Source: Bacteroidaceae bacterium
Lineage (GTDB): Bacteria; Bacteroidota; Bacteroidia; Bacteroidales; Bacteroidaceae
DNA length: 8,435 nucleotides
Reading direction: 5' to 3'
Assembly (NCBI GenBank): GCA_030843315.1
Contig: JAUUPT010000116.1
Span: 1 to 8,435, forward strand
This document shows, piece by piece, positions 1-6,499 of the stretch (position 1 is the stretch's first letter; every line of letters begins with the position of its first letter). The notes beneath the pieces were generated by a model, which saw only the letters and a list, made by a program, of their open reading frames with translations, was not told where the DNA came from and did no database searches. The translations under genes were made by a program, and so were the position numbers.

Positions 1-63
1 ACCTCCGTACAAAAGCTGTGCTCCTGTTACGAACCATACTTCATATTGATCAAATGCGTTCAT
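1..63 (-). CDS. araA: L-arabinose isomerase, N-terminal fragment cut by the window edge
   Basis: Only the first 21 codons are present, starting at an ATG whose complement lies at 61-63 and staying open to base 1. The peptide begins MNAFDQYEVWFVTGAQLLYG, which matches the conserved N-terminus of L-arabinose isomerase (usually ...YEVWFVTGSQHLYG). AraA is cytoplasmic and converts L-arabinose to L-ribulose. It lies 26 bp downstream of araD, so it is very probably the next gene of the same operon. The 64-89 spacer is almost pure A/T. An AAAAGGA element (65-71) resembles a Shine-Dalgarno sequence but ends only one base before the ATG, closer than normal, so its role is doubtful. The assignment rests on this short but diagnostic motif. 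Confidence 0.9.
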   Translation of the reverse strand, partial: MNAFDQYEVWFVTGAQLLYGG

Positions 64-89
64 ATCCTTTTAATTTTTAATTTATAATT

Positions 90-773
90 TTATTGTCCAT
101 AATAAGCGTTCGGGCCGTGCTTGCGGCTGAAGTGCTTCTCTACAAGCAGCGGGTTCATCGTCAACTTGGGGTTGACGGCATAGGCTATCGAAGCCATCTT
201 TGCCACTTGCTCCATTACCACTGCATTGTGCACAGCATCGGCAGCATCCTTTCCCCAGGCAAACGGGCCGTGATTCTTTACCAGCACTCCGGGCGTGTGC
301 ACCGGGTTCAAACCTTCAAAGCGTTTCACGATTACGTTTCCTGTTTCCAGTTCGTAGGCGCCTTTCACTTCTGCCTCCGTCATATCTGCCGTGCAGGGGA
401 TGGCATCGTGGAAGTAGTCGGCGTGTGTTGTCCCGATGTTCGGAATGTCGCAGCCTGCCTGTGCCCAGGCAGTGGCGTAAGTGGAGTGCGTATGTACCAC
501 TCCGCCTATTTCGGGAAATGCTTTGTACAGCACTACATGGGTCGGTGTATCCGAAGACGGCTTCAAGCGGCCTTCCACCACTTTGCCGTCAAGGTCTACC
601 ACTACCATGTCTTCTGCTTTCATGTCGTCATAACTCACTCCGCTGGGTTTGATAACCACCAGTCCCGTTTCACGGTCGATGGCGGATACATTGCCCCAAG
701 TGAAAATGACCAGACCATGCTTCACCAACTCAAGGTTGGCATGGAATACTTTTTCTTTCAGTTCCTCTAACAT
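90..773 (-). CDS. araD: L-ribulose-5-phosphate 4-epimerase (class II aldolase fold)
   Basis: This 227-residue cytoplasmic enzyme converts L-ribulose 5-phosphate to D-xylulose 5-phosphate, the last step of the arabinose pathway before the pentose phosphate pathway. Its length matches the family (E. coli 231). Visible landmarks are the GNVSAID phosphate/substrate loop (27-33), KPSSDTPTH (71-79) with Asp75 corresponding to the E. coli catalytic Asp76, the zinc pair His94 and His96 in VVHTHS, the third zinc ligand His168 in NHGPFAWG, and the C-terminal KHGPNAYYGQ with Tyr225 corresponding to catalytic Tyr229. The IPCTADMT segment (125-132) has Ala where many homologues carry Arg. The start is 6 bp after the araR stop, so translational coupling is likely; no Shine-Dalgarno is visible. 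The equivalences come from remembered family alignments. Confidence 0.97.
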   Translation of the reverse strand: MLEELKEKVFHANLELVKHGLVIFTWGNVSAIDRETGLVVIKPSGVSYDDMKAEDMVVVDLDGKVVEGRLKPSSDTPTHVVLYKAFPEIGGVVHTHSTYATAWAQAGCDIPNIGTTHADYFHDAIPCTADMTEAEVKGAYELETGNVIVKRFEGLNPVHTPGVLVKNHGPFAWGKDAADAVHNAVVMEQVAKMASIAYAVNPKLTMNPLLVEKHFSRKHGPNAYYGQ

Positions 774-779
774 AACTGT

Positions 780-1466
780 TTATAGTTTAAACTTAGGCGC
801 CTTGCGATAGGCTTTCTCATTGAACTTATACAATGCCGCACCGCGCTTGGAGCCTGTCTTGTCAATCTTATCCGTTTTCTCAATGTAGTCCATTTCGGCT
901 ATCCGCTTGCGGAAGTTACGCTTGTCGATAACTTCGCCATAAATGGCTTCGTACAGGCTTTGCAACTGCGACAGCGTGAACAGCTTAGGCAGAAGGTTGA
1001 AGCCTATCGGTTCGGTAGATGCTTTCTGCTGCATCAATGCCCGTGCCTGCTCCACCATTTGCGGATGGTCAAAGATAAGGTCCGGCAAATCGTTGATGTT
1101 CACCCAGAAAGCATTGTGCTGCTGCACCAGTTCCCGGTCGTACTCATTGATATTGATCAGTGCATAATAGGCGATGGAGATAACCCGTTCGCCCGGATCA
1201 CGGCCAATTTCACCGAAAGACCCGACTTGTTCCATATATACATTGTTCAATCCGGTCAATTCATTCAGAACCCGCTTGGCACCATCATCCACACTTTCGC
1301 CTTCTTGCACGAAGCCACCCATCAGCGACCACTCGCCCATTGCCGGCTCAAAGTTGCGTTTCAGCAGTAACAAGCTCAATTCTCCTTCGTTGAAACCGAA
1401 GATAATGCAGTCTATGGCTACGTAGAACTTCGGATTTGAACTGTAATAATTACTCATAGTCTTCAT
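780..1466 (-). CDS. araR: AraR-type arabinose-responsive transcriptional regulator (Nudix-like sensor plus winged helix)
   Basis: The protein has 228 residues: an N-terminal Nudix fold (about 10-145) and a C-terminal winged helix-turn-helix (about 152-222). The Nudix box starts at Gly51 and keeps Gly51, Glu57, Arg65, Glu69 and Gly72, but has Val66 and Leu70 where REUXEE needs glutamates, so two metal-binding acids are missing. This degeneration fits the NrtR/AraR branch that uses the Nudix fold to sense a ligand rather than hydrolyse it. The DKRNFRKRI segment (181-189) is the likely recognition-helix region. An AraR of this architecture that responds to L-arabinose is known from B. thetaiotaomicron; the same role here is inferred from similarity and from the position between transporter and araD. 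Expression from inside the operon predicts autoregulation. Translation could instead begin at Met4 (1457); neither start has a clear ribosome binding site. Confidence 0.92.
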   Translation of the reverse strand: MKTMSNYYSSNPKFYVAIDCIIFGFNEGELSLLLLKRNFEPAMGEWSLMGGFVQEGESVDDGAKRVLNELTGLNNVYMEQVGSFGEIGRDPGERVISIAYYALININEYDRELVQQHNAFWVNINDLPDLIFDHPQMVEQARALMQQKASTEPIGFNLLPKLFTLSQLQSLYEAIYGEVIDKRNFRKRIAEMDYIEKTDKIDKTGSKRGAALYKFNEKAYRKAPKFKL

Positions 1467-1505
1467 TTTATATTGTTAGACCGAATGAAGGGAGGCTTCT
1501 TTCGG

Positions 1506-3200
1506 TTACCAGAAATACCAATAGAAGGAAGCTGTGATGCCCAGGATAATGATACTGTGAATTACATCCCACTTGTTCCAGCTGGCACGTGTAGCAGCCT
1601 TTTGTTCGGGTGTGGAGGTTCCGAATACCAGTCCCTGTATCTTCTCGGCGCTTGGTGCTTCTGTTGCCAGACTCACCAGGATAACCACCAGGATACAGAA
1701 CAGGAACATCCATCCGCAGAAGAACAGCCAGTTCATATCATAGAACAGATACTTGAATGTGCCGCCGGCTACATCGCCTGCATTGCTGTAATATACTTTT
1801 GCCCCGAGGCGTGTCAGACCGATAATCATACCGGAAATTAATCCCCACATACCACCTTTGGCTGAAGTACGTTTCCAGCAGATACCCAGCAGGAAAGCGG
1901 CTGCAATGCCCGGTGCCAGTACGGACTGAACGTCTTGCAGGTAAGTGTAGAGCACATCGCCTACACTTCGCATGATAGGAATCCACAGAATACCCAGTAT
2001 CACGATAACTACTGTGGCAGCCTGACCGATACCTACCAGCTTCTTCTCAGATGTTTGAGGCTTGAAGCGTTTGTAGAAGTCAATCGTGAACAACATGGCG
2101 GATGAGTTGAACAAAGAAGCGAGCGAACTCATCAAAGCTGCCAAAATACCGCAAACTACCAGGCCTTTCACGCCTGCCGGCAATAGTTTGGCTACCAATG
2201 TCGGGAAAGCGGCATCTGCATTCGCATTACCATTGGCAAGCAGCGGCAGGAAACCTTCACCGCCGGCGCCGATATATTTCTGATGAAGCGCAAAGGCAAT
2301 CATACCCGGAATCAAGAACAGGAATACGGGCAACAATTTCAGGTAAGCTCCGAAGATAGTACCGCGGCGTGCTTCCTTTTCATTCTTTCCCGAAAGAACA
2401 CGCTGCACAATGAACTGGTCGGTACACCAATACCAGAAGCCGATAATGGCGGAACCAATCAATGCACCCAGCCAGGGGAAGTTGGGGTCGCTATTGCTTC
2501 TTATAAGCTCTGTCATTGTGTTGCCATAGTCGTTTACGGTGACGGCACCGCAAACTCTCATCATTTCATCCCAGCCTCCCAGCTCTCTGAAGCCGAGTAC
2601 GAGGATAATCAATGAACCCAGCAAGAGGATAGGGGTCTGGAGTACGGAAGTGTAAAGCACTGATTTCATTCCTCCGAATATGGTATATAGCGCAGTCAGT
2701 AGAACCAGCCCGATAGCTGCAATCCAGAAGAAATCAATTCCCCAGAGTTCTTTGATACCGAATACTTGCTGGAAAACAAGTCCGCCGGCATAAACCGTAA
2801 CCGCAACCTTAGTCAGCACGTAGCTGATTAAAGAAATGACGGACAGTATGGTGCGCGATTGCGAGTTATAGCGACGCTCCAGGAACTCCGGCATCGTGAA
2901 TACCATGCTTCGTGTGTAAAACGGTACGAATACCCAACCCAGGATAAGAATCATCCAACCCTGTATTTCCCAGTGTGCCATAGCCATTCCGCTGGACGCT
3001 CCGGCTCCGGCAAGTCCGATTAAGTGCTCCGAACCGATGTTCGAGGCAAAGATAGAGGCACCGATGGCAATCCATGTTGCGTCACGTCCACCCAAAAAAT
3101 AGTCTGCCGAGTTGTTCTGTTTCTGTTTGACAACCCAAACGATAATACCTATCAGAGCCAGAAAAAACACTCCGATAACTAACCAATCTAATGTTTCCAC
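1506..3200 (-). CDS. SGLT-like sodium/sugar symporter (SSS family), probable L-arabinose importer
   Basis: This 564-residue inner-membrane protein has about 14 hydrophobic segments (for example 7-24, 187-204, 285-305, 489-511, 545-562). It has solute:sodium symporter landmarks: ASNIGSEHLIGLAG (52-65), His59 aligning with human SGLT1 His83, and Glu78 with the sugar-binding glutamate of TM2. It also has WYWCTDQ (256-262), AYLKLLP (285-291), the SSLAS sodium-site motif (358-362), and VQSVLAP with Gln425 aligning with the TM10 sugar-binding glutamine. Sugar specificity cannot be read from sequence; arabinose is inferred from the operon. The start is GTG (3198-3200): reading upstream in frame gives no ATG before a stop at 3213-3215, and the next internal Met is residue 72, past TM1. 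It lies 25 bp after the mutarotase gene and 39 bp before araR. The B. thetaiotaomicron arabinose operon has a comparable transporter. Confidence 0.94.
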   Translation of the reverse strand: METLDWLVIGVFFLALIGIIVWVVKQKQNNSADYFLGGRDATWIAIGASIFASNIGSEHLIGLAGAGASSGMAMAHWEIQGWMILILGWVFVPFYTRSMVFTMPEFLERRYNSQSRTILSVISLISYVLTKVAVTVYAGGLVFQQVFGIKELWGIDFFWIAAIGLVLLTALYTIFGGMKSVLYTSVLQTPILLLGSLIILVLGFRELGGWDEMMRVCGAVTVNDYGNTMTELIRSNSDPNFPWLGALIGSAIIGFWYWCTDQFIVQRVLSGKNEKEARRGTIFGAYLKLLPVFLFLIPGMIAFALHQKYIGAGGEGFLPLLANGNANADAAFPTLVAKLLPAGVKGLVVCGILAALMSSLASLFNSSAMLFTIDFYKRFKPQTSEKKLVGIGQAATVVIVILGILWIPIMRSVGDVLYTYLQDVQSVLAPGIAAAFLLGICWKRTSAKGGMWGLISGMIIGLTRLGAKVYYSNAGDVAGGTFKYLFYDMNWLFFCGWMFLFCILVVILVSLATEAPSAEKIQGLVFGTSTPEQKAATRASWNKWDVIHSIIILGITASFYWYFW

Positions 3201-3225
3201 GATAAATGTGATTTAAGAGTTACTA

Positions 3226-4365
3226 TTATTTCTCTACCGAGAATTTGAATATACATTCGCTGTTGTATGTTTGTCCCGGCTCCAGAATTACAGAGGGCCA
3301 CTGCGGATTGTTGGGGCTGTCGGGATAGTGTTGTGTCTCAAGGCATACGGAGGCACGTTTGTTGTAGGTAATGCCTTTCTTGCCTTTTGCTGTGCCATCC
3401 AGGAAGTTGCCTGCATACACTTGGATGCCCGGTTCGTTGGTGTATACATCCAGAACAATGCCTGTCTTGGGTGACTGGAGCGTAGCTGCCTTACGGGTGA
3501 TATCACCCTGGGTGTTCAGTACCCAGTTGTGGTCGTAACCGAGGCCGTTCTTTAACTGTACAAAGTCAGCATCGGAAATCATACGTGCTCCTACCGGAGT
3601 CGGCGTACGGAAATCCATCGGAGTGCCTTCTACCGGAGCTATCTCACCCGTAGTCATGAAGGTACTGTCTACCGGAGTATAAGAGTCGGCATCAACAGTC
3701 AGCAGATGGTCGGCATTGCTGGCTGCATCTCCGTCGAGGTTGAAGTAGGAGTGATTAGTCATGTTGATAACTGTCTTCTTATCTGTCGTTGCTGTGTATT
3801 TTATGTCTATGGCATTATCATCCGTCAACTTGAACAGAACTTTTGCCGTCACATTTCCGGGGAAGTTTTCGTCACCATCCGGTGAAATGCGGATTAACTC
3901 CAACGTAGTATCGTCAATGGGGTTGGCATTATATACCTGGTATTGCCATCCTTTAGGGCCGCCATGCAGACAGTGCCCGAAGTTGTTTATCGGCAGCTGT
4001 ATGGTATCTCCGTCCAGAACCATTCTTCCCTTGTTGATGCGGTTGGCATAACGTCCGACAGAAGCGCCGAAATCACTTGGGATATTAATGTAATCGTCAA
4101 CGTTGTCGAATCCTAATACGACATCCTGCATTTCTCCGTTTTTGTCGGGTACCATAATAGATACGATGCGACCTCCGAAGTTAGTGATGCATACTTCCAT
4201 ACCCGCCTTATTCTTTAATGTATAAAGATTGGTTGGGGCATCGTTTACCGTTGTCTGAAAGTTTGCCGGATTAAGACCGGATAACGTGAGTTCCGTTCCT
4301 GGCTTTTGATTGCAGGATGCAAGCATTAATGCTGCTATTCCTGCGAATAGAATCTGTTTCTTCAT
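3226..4365 (-). CDS. Lipoprotein aldose 1-epimerase (GalM-type mutarotase)
   Basis: The chosen start (complement of 4363-4365) gives 379 residues with a lipoprotein signal MKKQILFAGIAALMLASC and acylated Cys18; the longer open frame adds 27 residues from promoter sequence and buries the signal, so I reject it. The mutarotase fold spans about 45-376. Catalytic landmarks are GRYANRI (104-110), LHGG with His134, TNHSYFNL with His205, GYDHNW with Asp278 and CLETQHYPDSPN with the general base Glu343, aligning with His96, His170, Asp243 and Glu304 of Lactococcus lactis GalM. It interconverts alpha and beta anomers of free sugar; here it probably supplies the anomer the downstream symporter prefers. 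The residues after Cys18 (NQKPG) lack the acidic surface-export signature, so a periplasm-facing anchor is more likely than surface display. The gene ends with three in-frame stops (TAA TAG TAA). It is the first gene of the catabolic operon. Confidence 0.95.
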   Translation of the reverse strand: MKKQILFAGIAALMLASCNQKPGTELTLSGLNPANFQTTVNDAPTNLYTLKNKAGMEVCITNFGGRIVSIMVPDKNGEMQDVVLGFDNVDDYINIPSDFGASVGRYANRINKGRMVLDGDTIQLPINNFGHCLHGGPKGWQYQVYNANPIDDTTLELIRISPDGDENFPGNVTAKVLFKLTDDNAIDIKYTATTDKKTVINMTNHSYFNLDGDAASNADHLLTVDADSYTPVDSTFMTTGEIAPVEGTPMDFRTPTPVGARMISDADFVQLKNGLGYDHNWVLNTQGDITRKAATLQSPKTGIVLDVYTNEPGIQVYAGNFLDGTAKGKKGITYNKRASVCLETQHYPDSPNNPQWPSVILEPGQTYNSECIFKFSVEK

Positions 4366-4474
4366 GGCATGTTGTTTTATGTAAATGAGATGTTTATCGT
4401 TTGATGGGTGTAAAAGTAACACTTTTATTTGGTGTAATATATACACTCCTGTATGTTATGCAACATAAAACGCA
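4366..4474 (-). promoter_or_regulatory. Promoter/operator region of the arabinose operon
   Basis: This 109-bp A/T-rich stretch lies between the surface-operon terminator and the mutarotase start, so the catabolic operon must be transcribed from here if the terminator works. I see no clean Bacteroides -33 TTTG / -7 TAnnTTTG pair. The closest minus-strand arrangement is a TTG (around 4460-4463) about 19 bp before TATATTAC (near 4433-4440), a weak match. The region holds several inverted repeats: two GTGT...TACAC-type 15-mers (annotated separately), a 17-bp palindrome with 7-bp arms TAAAAGT/ACTTTTA (4411-4427) and ATGTTATGCAACAT (4453-4466, 5-bp arms). They overlap or flank the promoter candidate, as expected for repressor control. 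Confidence 0.6.
4408..4446. promoter_or_regulatory. Pair of operator-like inverted repeats, candidate AraR sites
   Basis: Two 15-bp dyads, GTGTATATATTACAC (minus strand, 4446-4432) and GTGTTACTTTTACAC (4422-4408), are identical at 11 of 15 positions and share the frame GTGT-N6-TACAC. The centres are 24 bp apart and lie about 50 and 74 bp upstream of the mutarotase ATG. Tandem dyads at an operon promoter, with a winged-helix regulator encoded in the same operon, suggest AraR operators. I cannot recall the published AraR consensus well enough to claim a match. The nested palindrome 4411-4427 is an alternative reading of the second site. Confidence 0.5.
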
Positions 4475-4511
4475 AAAACTGCTTGGAATAAGGGCTTTTC
4501 CAAGCAGTTTT
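4475..4511 (-). terminator. Rho-independent terminator after the GH43 gene
   Basis: A perfect 14-bp stem (AAAACTGCTTGGAA at 4475-4488 against TTCCAAGCAGTTTT at 4498-4511) encloses a 9-nt loop. On the minus-strand transcript the stem lies about 18 nt past the GH43 stop codon and runs out into TTTTT (last base at 4474), followed by GCGTTTTATG. Because the stem begins with A and ends with T it could act in both directions, but all flanking genes point left. It separates the surface polysaccharide module from the catabolic operon. Confidence 0.88.
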
Positions 4512-4529
4512 CTGTATGTAAATGAACGA

Positions 4530-6425
4530 TTACTTAGACTTTTTACCCCAATAAGTCTTATTATTGCTACCATATCCGGCATAAACAATGGTATGCCTTC
4601 TTGGGGTAGCTTCCCAGTCTGTCTCGCGTTGCAGATACAATTCTACACCGTTTGCGGTCAATACCTGGTTTTGGGCATCGTAGCTCCAAGTGGCATCCTT
4701 CCATGTACCTGCTGTGATTTTATGGTCGGCAGTCAGAGTCATAACAGATGATTCTTTTTGTTGGTTGTAGCTATACGATAAATCGATATGCTCCCAATCA
4801 CCCACTAATTCATCTTCTGTGATAGGAACTTGAGGAACGGCACCATAGCGTTCGGGCATTACGACCGGCCAGCCTTGGGAGTCCCATCGTATGGAGCGTA
4901 CATGCCCCATCATGAGTGCATTGCTATAGGTATTTCCTTCTGCGTTTCCGGGGAAGCGTCCTTGCGAAGCATAATACCAGTTGCCGTTGCCGTCGTCAAA
5001 CACGGCGCAATGCGAGATACCTACCCAGCCGTAACTGCCGTTGAATTTATAGGGGTGGGTAACGACGGGCAGCATTTCTCCTCCGGATTGGGTCAGGTTG
5101 GTGCCGTCTATGCCGAGGTAGGGACCATAGATGTTTCGGGAGCGGCAGACACGGGTGTTGTAGGGGACGTCCAATGCGTCATAAGCTACAAATAGATAAT
5201 AGTAGCCGGTGGCGGCATTGTAGACGATTTCCGGCCCTTCCGATGCTTGCCAGCGGTTTCCCATTTGCCGGGTGGCAATCAATGAGCCGTATGCGGCAAT
5301 GTCCTCACCTGTTCCCCAGGGGGCTGGTAGCGTATTCAGCGGTTTTCCTGTTTCGGCGTCTACCTCCAAGGCAGCTATACCGCTGTGCCAGGAACCGTAA
5401 ATCAGGTAATGTTTCCCATCATTGTCTATCAGGTAGCTTGGGTCGATGGCGTTCCACTTGTAGTAACAGTTCGCCCAGTCGTCGGGCCTGATGTGGAAGT
5501 CCAGCCCTTTGTCCGAGGCGTTGGTGATGACATAGCCCTTATCTTCCCAGCCGTTGTTGTTGGCGGGGTTTGAGTTCTCTAATAGACCGATGAAGGCGCG
5601 TTCGCCCCAAGATGTAGCTCCGTCCAAATAGCCGGGGCACACAATGGAGTAGTACATACGGTAAAGCCCGTTTCTTACTTTGCGCACGCAGGGTGCCCAG
5701 TAACCGAAGTCTGCGGTTTCGGGCGAAACTTCGTTCAGCCCCATTTCCTTGCGGATTTCATTCAACTTCGGAATCACCCAGTCGGGCAGTGACGGCATCA
5801 CTCCACCTAAGTATTCCCAGTTCACGAGGTCTTTGGAACGTCTGCCGTGGAAGTGTCCGCCGGCTGTATGTGCATTGCCGTAGGAGGCATCTGTCTGATA
5901 CATATAGTAATATCCGTCTTCGGCCAGCACCACGGTGGGGTCGTGCACGTTTGCCAGGTTCCATTCATTGCGTTGGTTCCAGCCGGATATGCCCACGTAG
6001 TAGTCTGGATAGGTGGGGGCCACGTAGTTTTTGAGCTGTTCGTCAATGCCTAGGCTTTCTGTGGTTGCCGTGAGCGCATCCGAGTAAGTGTAACGGCTGT
6101 TGCCGTAGACATAAGCACGGATATAGTAAGAGGTATTGCCCATCAAACCGGAAACCGTGGCGCTGAAATTTTCGTCGGCATCTACTACGTTGTCTTTGAT
6201 GGTTGGATTCTGGGTATTGACACTGTAGCAGAATCCCTTCTTGATAACCTGATTGGTACTGCCGGTGACTGACGAAGAGACAGTCACCGAGGTGGCTGTG
6301 GTTGCGGTTATTTCAGGAGTACTTACGGTTACATCACCGTTTTCGATGTCGTCGTTGCTGTCGGAGCAAGCTGCGAAGGTGAAGAGAACCGGCAAGAATA
6401 TACTGAGGAATAATAGCTTTTTCAT
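4530..6425 (-). CDS. GH43 arabinanase, surface lipoprotein with N-terminal Ig/FN3-like domain
   Basis: Starting at the complement of 6423-6425 gives 631 residues beginning MKKLLFLSIFLPVLFTFAAC, a lipoprotein signal with acylated Cys20; the open frame extends 18 codons further into the upstream hairpin, but that would bury the signal. SDSNDD after the cysteine is the acidic type of Bacteroides surface-export signal. Domains: FN3/Ig-like sandwich (about 32-124), five-bladed GH43 propeller (about 140-520) and a beta-rich C-terminal domain typical of arabinanases (about 535-628, from ITEDELVGDWEHIDL). The GH43 triad is visible: base Asp162 (NVHDPTVV), pKa-modulating Asp328 (NAIDPSYL) and acid Glu396 (ASEGPEI). 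His472 (GISHCAV) matches the histidine near the metal in arabinanases. An endo-acting alpha-1,5-L-arabinanase is most likely, judging by the C-terminal domain and operon; exact linkage and endo/exo mode are not proven. The gene follows the binding lipoprotein by 74 bp and precedes the terminator. Confidence 0.93.
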   Translation of the reverse strand: MKKLLFLSIFLPVLFTFAACSDSNDDIENGDVTVSTPEITATTATSVTVSSSVTGSTNQVIKKGFCYSVNTQNPTIKDNVVDADENFSATVSGLMGNTSYYIRAYVYGNSRYTYSDALTATTESLGIDEQLKNYVAPTYPDYYVGISGWNQRNEWNLANVHDPTVVLAEDGYYYMYQTDASYGNAHTAGGHFHGRRSKDLVNWEYLGGVMPSLPDWVIPKLNEIRKEMGLNEVSPETADFGYWAPCVRKVRNGLYRMYYSIVCPGYLDGATSWGERAFIGLLENSNPANNNGWEDKGYVITNASDKGLDFHIRPDDWANCYYKWNAIDPSYLIDNDGKHYLIYGSWHSGIAALEVDAETGKPLNTLPAPWGTGEDIAAYGSLIATRQMGNRWQASEGPEIVYNAATGYYYLFVAYDALDVPYNTRVCRSRNIYGPYLGIDGTNLTQSGGEMLPVVTHPYKFNGSYGWVGISHCAVFDDGNGNWYYASQGRFPGNAEGNTYSNALMMGHVRSIRWDSQGWPVVMPERYGAVPQVPITEDELVGDWEHIDLSYSYNQQKESSVMTLTADHKITAGTWKDATWSYDAQNQVLTANGVELYLQRETDWEATPRRHTIVYAGYGSNNKTYWGKKSK

Positions 6426-6442
6426 TTGTTCGGTGTTAAGAA

Positions 6443-6481
6443 CCATGCCGTTCCTTCTAATAATCAGAGGAAACGGCATGG
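6443..6481 (-). other. Intercistronic hairpin upstream of the GH43 start
   Basis: In the 74-bp spacer between the binding lipoprotein and GH43 genes, CCATGCCGTT (6443-6452) pairs perfectly with AACGGCATGG (6472-6481). The stem can extend by CCT/AGG past a single bulged A, leaving a loop of about 12 nt. On the transcript it lies 17 nt before the GH43 ATG and is followed by TTCTTAAC rather than a U-tract, so it is a poor terminator. It may be an RNA-processing or stabilising stem, or an element that tunes GH43 translation. The pairing is seen directly; the role is inference. Confidence 0.7.
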
Positions 6482-6499
6482 ATGGTATAGAAATTTTGG

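Noticed and set aside
200..652. 150-residue plus-strand open frame rich in Pro, Arg, Leu and Ser
   Set aside because: Composition is typical of a shadow frame over a coding gene; no domain features.
93..770. 225-residue open frame antisense to araD on the plus strand
   Set aside because: It mirrors araD almost exactly, shows no recognisable family or start signal, and araD carries all catalytic residues.
1473..1841. 122-residue plus-strand frame and the 82-residue minus-strand frame at 1738-1986 within the symporter gene
   Set aside because: Both overlap a well-supported membrane transporter gene and have no family features; they are reading-frame shadows.
4366..4446. 27-codon N-terminal extension of the mutarotase frame
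   Set aside because: It would run through the operator repeats and bury a clear lipoprotein signal peptide inside the protein.
6426..6479. 18-codon N-terminal extension of the GH43 frame
   Set aside because: It begins inside the intercistronic hairpin and would hide the lipoprotein signal at MKKLLFLS.
6443..6481. Intercistronic hairpin as an intrinsic terminator
   Set aside because: No U-tract follows the stem on the minus strand (TTCTTAAC), so I list it as an unassigned RNA structure.
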